64,000 nt of DNA from Desulforapulum autotrophicum HRM2 (lineage in GTDB: Bacteria > Desulfobacterota > Desulfobacteria > Desulfobacterales > Desulfobacteraceae). This document shows positions 60,621 to 64,000 of the stretch, one piece after another. The first letter of the stretch is position 1; each line of letters begins with the position of its first letter. The stretch is taken from contig NC_012108.1 in NCBI RefSeq assembly GCF_000020365.1, positions 3,720,001-3,784,000 on the forward strand, read 5' to 3'. A program made the position numbers and the translations under genes. The notes below the pieces were generated by a model that saw only the letters and a program-made list of their open reading frames with translations, searched no databases and was not told the DNA's origin.

Positions 60621-62400
60621 ACCCCATCTGCTCCATGCTGTGGAGGCGATGGTAAAACCCCCTGTTTTTCATCAATGATTCATGGTCGCCCATCTCGGTG
60701 ATCCGTCCCTGCCTGAGTACAATGATCTTGTCAGCTGTAACGGCTGACCTTAAGCGATGGGCAATGGTGATGGAAATACGGTTCTCCTTGAGTCGGGCCG
60801 TTGCCAGCCTGATTTTTTCTTCAGAATCCGTATCCACATGGGAGGCAGCTTCGTCAAAAATGATCAAATCTGGCCACAGGGCAAAGGCCCTGGCAATGGA
60901 GACAAGCTGGCGCTCCCCGCTGGATAGCAGGGTTCCGCCCTGGCCAACCCGGGTGTCAGCTCCGTTGGGAAGGTTCGCCACAACAGAGTCCAAATGGGAG
61001 AGTTCCAGGATTTCCTCAAATTCTCCTGGTTCCACGGATCGCCCAATGGGAATGATGTTCTCCCTGATGGTTCCAGAAAAGAGATAGGGATCCTGGCTGA
61101 TCAGGGCAATTTTTCCCCTGAGGGATGATGTCAGATAAGTGTCTATCTTTCGGTCGTTGATAAGGATTTCCCCTTGGGTTCTGGGATAGAGCTTGACAAG
61201 CAGATGGGTCAGAGAAGTCTTACCCGAACCCGTTGGCCCCAGGATTGCGAGGGACTCACCGCTTTTAACTGAAAAACTCACGCTTTCAAGCACGGGCTGA
61301 TCCGGCTCATAGGCAAACGAAACATCTTTAAACTCTACCGTATGAATGCCATCGAGCTCCAGACTTCCGGTCTGCTCTTCCTCAGCCCGGTCCAGAATGT
61401 GAACGATGCGCTCCCCAGAAGCCAGGGCATTCTGAAGAATGTTATGCTTTTCAGCAATGTCCCTGACCGGACGAAAAAACATCCGGGTATAGGAGATAAA
61501 GGCCACAAGGGTACCAAGACTCATCCCATCGGACACCACGCGCCCACCACCGTAAAAAATGACAATTGCAAGGGTCAGTGAACCAAACAGATCCACAACG
61601 GGCATGAACAGGCCATAGAGCTTTATCTGCGCCATGCCGGCCATGTAGTTCTCGTGGTTGAGATTCTTAAACATCTTCTGGGAACGCTCTTCGCCCGTGA
61701 AGAGCTGGATCACCCGGATACCGCCGCAGGATTCAGAAAACATGGCGTTGATCCCGGAGATCTTTGCCCGCATGAGCCTGAACACCTCCCTTGATCTGCC
61801 GGAAAAAACCATGGTGGTCCAGACCACAACGGGCAGAATAACCATGACGGCGACGGCGAGCCTGAAATCCATATACACGAGGATAACAAGCACCCCCACC
61901 AGGGTAAACATATCACTCATCACAAAGGTAATGATGGTGGTGAACATCTCCTGCATGTTTTGAATATCATTGGTCACCCGGGTTGACAGGCGGCCGACGG
62001 TGTTTTCCGTAAAAAATGACATGGGAAGTTTCTGGATGTGCCGGTACACCTCAATACGAAGATCGTGCATGGTTCTCTGGCCGGAAAGCTCCATCACCAG
62101 AATCTGAAAAAAACTACCCGCAAACCGTGCAAGGGCGATCAGCACAAGCACCACCCCGGCCATAACCACGCCCTTTAAGCGAATGCCCACAACGGCCGAA
62201 GACCCTTGTTCCGGAACGATATAGAGATCCACTGCCATTTTAGTAATATAGGGAACGGCCAGGTCCAGCAGGGAGAGAACGAGCATCAGACCAATGGAAA
62301 AAAGGATCATTCGGCCATTTTTTGCAATATAGGGAATGAACTGCCTTATCAGGCGCAGGTCCCGGCCTTTGCCGGGTCTCTTATCAACCCTTGCCTTCAT
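60619..62400 (-). CDS. ABC exporter half-transporter, non-canonical signature partner
   Basis: A 593-residue inner-membrane protein: six membrane helices (about 30-330) and an ATPase domain (about 350-590). Walker A LGPTGSGKTSL, signature LSSGERQLVSIARA (in place of LSGGQ), Walker B LIIFDEAASHVD with the catalytic Glu, H-loop AHRL. Its start overlaps the preceding exporter gene by 4 bases. The two form a heterodimeric exporter of the BmrCD/TmrAB kind, probably for drugs, lipids or peptides. The 3' end carries the sequence duplicated at 58411-58445. Confidence 0.92.
   Translation of the reverse strand: MKARVDKRPGKGRDLRLIRQFIPYIAKNGRMILFSIGLMLVLSLLDLAVPYITKMAVDLYIVPEQGSSAVVGIRLKGVVMAGVVLVLIALARFAGSFFQILVMELSGQRTMHDLRIEVYRHIQKLPMSFFTENTVGRLSTRVTNDIQNMQEMFTTIITFVMSDMFTLVGVLVILVYMDFRLAVAVMVILPVVVWTTMVFSGRSREVFRLMRAKISGINAMFSESCGGIRVIQLFTGEERSQKMFKNLNHENYMAGMAQIKLYGLFMPVVDLFGSLTLAIVIFYGGGRVVSDGMSLGTLVAFISYTRMFFRPVRDIAEKHNILQNALASGERIVHILDRAEEEQTGSLELDGIHTVEFKDVSFAYEPDQPVLESVSFSVKSGESLAILGPTGSGKTSLTHLLVKLYPRTQGEILINDRKIDTYLTSSLRGKIALISQDPYLFSGTIRENIIPIGRSVEPGEFEEILELSHLDSVVANLPNGADTRVGQGGTLLSSGERQLVSIARAFALWPDLIIFDEAASHVDTDSEEKIRLATARLKENRISITIAHRLRSAVTADKIIVLRQGRITEMGDHESLMKNRGFYHRLHSMEQMG
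60621..60655. repeat. 35-bp direct repeat, right copy
   Basis: Native copy inside the 3' end of the ABC exporter gene; partner of 58411-58445. Confidence 0.75.
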
Positions 62401-64000
62401 GATTCACCCCCTGACTGCATGACCTGGGCCCTGGCATAGTATCCGCCCTGGGCCACAAGCTGTTCATGGTTACCGGACTCAACAATCCTGCCCTTATCAA
62501 GGACGATGATGTTGTCTGCCCTGCGAAAGGCCTGAAACCTGTGGGAGACAATGATCACGGTAATGGAGGTGGACAACGCCTCAATGGTGTCGATGATGCC
62601 TGCGGCAGTCCTGATGTCTACCTGGCTCACAGGATCATCCAGGATCAGGATGGGGGCCCGTTTGAGAAGCGCCCGGGCAAGGGCGATCCGCTGCTTCTGG
62701 CCCCCGGAAAGCATCACCCCTTTCTCACCGATCATGGTGTTGATCCCCTTTGGAAACGATTCAATGGTTTTGGTCAAACCCGCCATTTCAATGACCCCAT
62801 TGATCTGATCCTGCCCGGCCAGTGCATCTGCAAGTTTAAGGTTCTCAAGAATGGTACCGGAGAAAAGAAACGGTTCCTGGGGCATGAACGAAATAAAACG
62901 CCTCAGACAATGGATATCGATATTTCTGACATCCATGCCATCAATCAAAATGCGTCCTGAATCCGGGTCATAGATTCTTGGAATAAGACCCACCAGGGTT
63001 GTTTTCCCTGCTCCGGGCGGCCCTGCAATGCCAAGGATGCCACCGGGGCCTGCGGTCACGCTGACATTGTCCAGGATCCGGGTTCGATCTTTGCCGGATC
63101 CGTGGTGAAATACCAGGTTCTGGATCTGGATGTTTCCTGTAATTTTTTGAGGGGTCAGTGCATTGTCCATGTTTCCCATGGCGACGGAGGTATTCAGAAT
63201 AGTATTAATCCTGTCAATGGAAACCTTGCCCCTCTGGATCATATTCGTCACCCATCCCAAAGCCATGACCGGCCAGGTCAGAAGGCCCAGATAGGCAATA
63301 AAGGCCACAAAATCACCCGGAGAAATCGTTCCTTGAATAACCTTTCGACCGCCCAGTCCCACAACAACGGCAAGGCTGATGCTCGTCAACAGGGTGACCA
63401 TGGGAAAAATCAGTCCCCTGAGGCGAACAAGGTGCATGTTTGCGTCCACATGGGCTTGGGATTCCTGGGTAAGACTGAGGGTCTCTGCATCCTCCCGGTT
63501 AAATGCCTTGATGACACGTATTCCGGCAAACCGCTCCCTGGAGGCCTCCATGAGCCGGGAAAAGGACTCTTGAACAGCCATGTAGGCCAAAAAAAGGCGT
63601 TTGCTTAAAATCTTTGTAAAAATGGCGATAAAGGGCATGGGGAAAAGGGCCAGAACAGTCAACTCAAGGTTGATGTATCCCATGAAGACAACCGCGGTCA
63701 GGCCCAGGACAACGGTGTCGGTCATCCCCACAAGGCCCATGCCAAGGGCCATCCTTATATTGGTAATATCGTTGGTTGCATGGGCCATGATATCACCGGC
63801 ACTTACCCTGTCAAAAAAGGGCGCCGGCATGGTGATAACGTGGTTAAACAATCGTTCCCTGATCCCCTCTTCCACCCGCCGGGCCGTCCCCATGATGCAG
63901 TAGCGCCAGCTGAACCTGAAAACACCTATAAAAATGGCAGCCAGAAGGATGTACCCCCCATAGCGCAAAAGAGCCCCGGCATCCAGGGAGGAGGAAGCAA
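62397..64000 (-). CDS. ABC exporter half-transporter with degenerate ATP site (5' end outside window)
   Basis: At least 534 residues are present; the reading frame continues past the right edge with no stop (…ASSSLDAGALLRYGG), so the gene's start is missing. Membrane domain followed by an ATPase domain: Walker A AGPPGAGKTTL, signature LSGGQKQRIALARA, Walker B ILILDDPVSQVD in which the catalytic Glu is Asp, H-loop SHRF. With its partner (Glu present, signature LSSGE) this gives one canonical and one degenerate ATP site, the known asymmetry of heterodimeric exporters. Confidence 0.92.
   Translation of the reverse strand, partial: ASSSLDAGALLRYGGYILLAAIFIGVFRFSWRYCIMGTARRVEEGIRERLFNHVITMPAPFFDRVSAGDIMAHATNDITNIRMALGMGLVGMTDTVVLGLTAVVFMGYINLELTVLALFPMPFIAIFTKILSKRLFLAYMAVQESFSRLMEASRERFAGIRVIKAFNREDAETLSLTQESQAHVDANMHLVRLRGLIFPMVTLLTSISLAVVVGLGGRKVIQGTISPGDFVAFIAYLGLLTWPVMALGWVTNMIQRGKVSIDRINTILNTSVAMGNMDNALTPQKITGNIQIQNLVFHHGSGKDRTRILDNVSVTAGPGGILGIAGPPGAGKTTLVGLIPRIYDPDSGRILIDGMDVRNIDIHCLRRFISFMPQEPFLFSGTILENLKLADALAGQDQINGVIEMAGLTKTIESFPKGINTMIGEKGVMLSGGQKQRIALARALLKRAPILILDDPVSQVDIRTAAGIIDTIEALSTSITVIIVSHRFQAFRRADNIIVLDKGRIVESGNHEQLVAQGGYYARAQVMQSGGES

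Overview
The window looks like a chromosomal segment of a strictly anaerobic, sulfate-reducer-like member of the Desulfobacterota (former Deltaproteobacteria), most likely Desulfobacteraceae. The reasoning is by gene content, not by a database search: a selenocysteine peroxiredoxin together with SelB, a complete run of futalosine-route menaquinone genes, a TRAP transporter with a TatT-type lipoprotein, a PfaA/PfaD-type secondary-lipid polyketide synthase, and a diadenylate cyclase fused to a YbbR region.

Layout. 1-1.2 kb: a dodecin cut by the left edge and a peroxiredoxin whose peroxidatic residue is an in-frame UGA followed by a hairpin. 1.2-1.8 kb: a small ORF, a terminator and a 160-bp palindromic repeat element. 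1.8-7.5 kb: DUF2914-like secreted protein, CdaA-YbbR fusion, MFS, AEC and AI-2E-type membrane proteins, cold-shock protein. 7.6-7.8 kb: tRNA-Arg(TCG) and tRNA-His(GTG). 7.9-11.7 kb: EamA permease, small membrane protein, selB, nitroreductase. 11.9-22.8 kb: hemW and a second radical SAM gene, mltG, Smr protein, an FtsK without membrane segments but with a ZapA-like N-terminus, an RNase R/II protein, and purH split into two adjacent genes. 23-26.9 kb: mqnD, GNAT, FadR-type regulator, a DksA/TraR zinc finger protein and a 90-bp tandem repeat.

26.9-33.8 kb is a tightly coupled minus-strand operon: a ParA-like ATPase with both P-loop lysines replaced by arginine, two uncharacterised proteins, then mqnE, mqnC, mqnX and mqnA. 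Divergent from it is an 846-residue protein with 21 near-identical 18-residue acidic repeats and a C-terminal FGE-sulfatase domain. It is followed by an aminopeptidase P-like gene, xerD, pfaD and one 7.7-kb gene encoding a 2566-residue synthase that combines PfaA-type domains (KS-AT-2xACP-KR-DH) with the tandem FabA-like domains normally found on PfaC.

48-50.2 kb: a RAYT (REP-associated tyrosine transposase) with REP-like arrays in inverted orientation on each side, bounded by a 457-bp direct duplication that contains the convergent, overlapping 3' ends of the synthase gene and of the N-acetylglutamate synthase gene. Both genes survive intact because each keeps its own copy. 49.8-54.9 kb: argA, a TRAP transporter (dctM, dctQ, dctP) and a TatT-like lipoprotein on the minus strand. 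55-58.4 kb: DarP, YgiQ-type radical SAM protein, FUSC-like membrane protein. 58.5-60.3 kb: an mscS gene broken by a frameshift at an A8 tract and flanked by a 35-bp direct repeat of the neighbouring ABC gene end. 60.6-64 kb: a heterodimeric ABC exporter, its first gene cut by the right edge.

Functional links: SelB here serves decoding of the peroxiredoxin UGA; the five mqn genes make the menaquinone precursor (MqnB is not in the window); PfaD and the large synthase form one lipid/polyketide locus that lacks, in this window, a KS-CLF protein, PfaB and a PfaE phosphopantetheinyl transferase.
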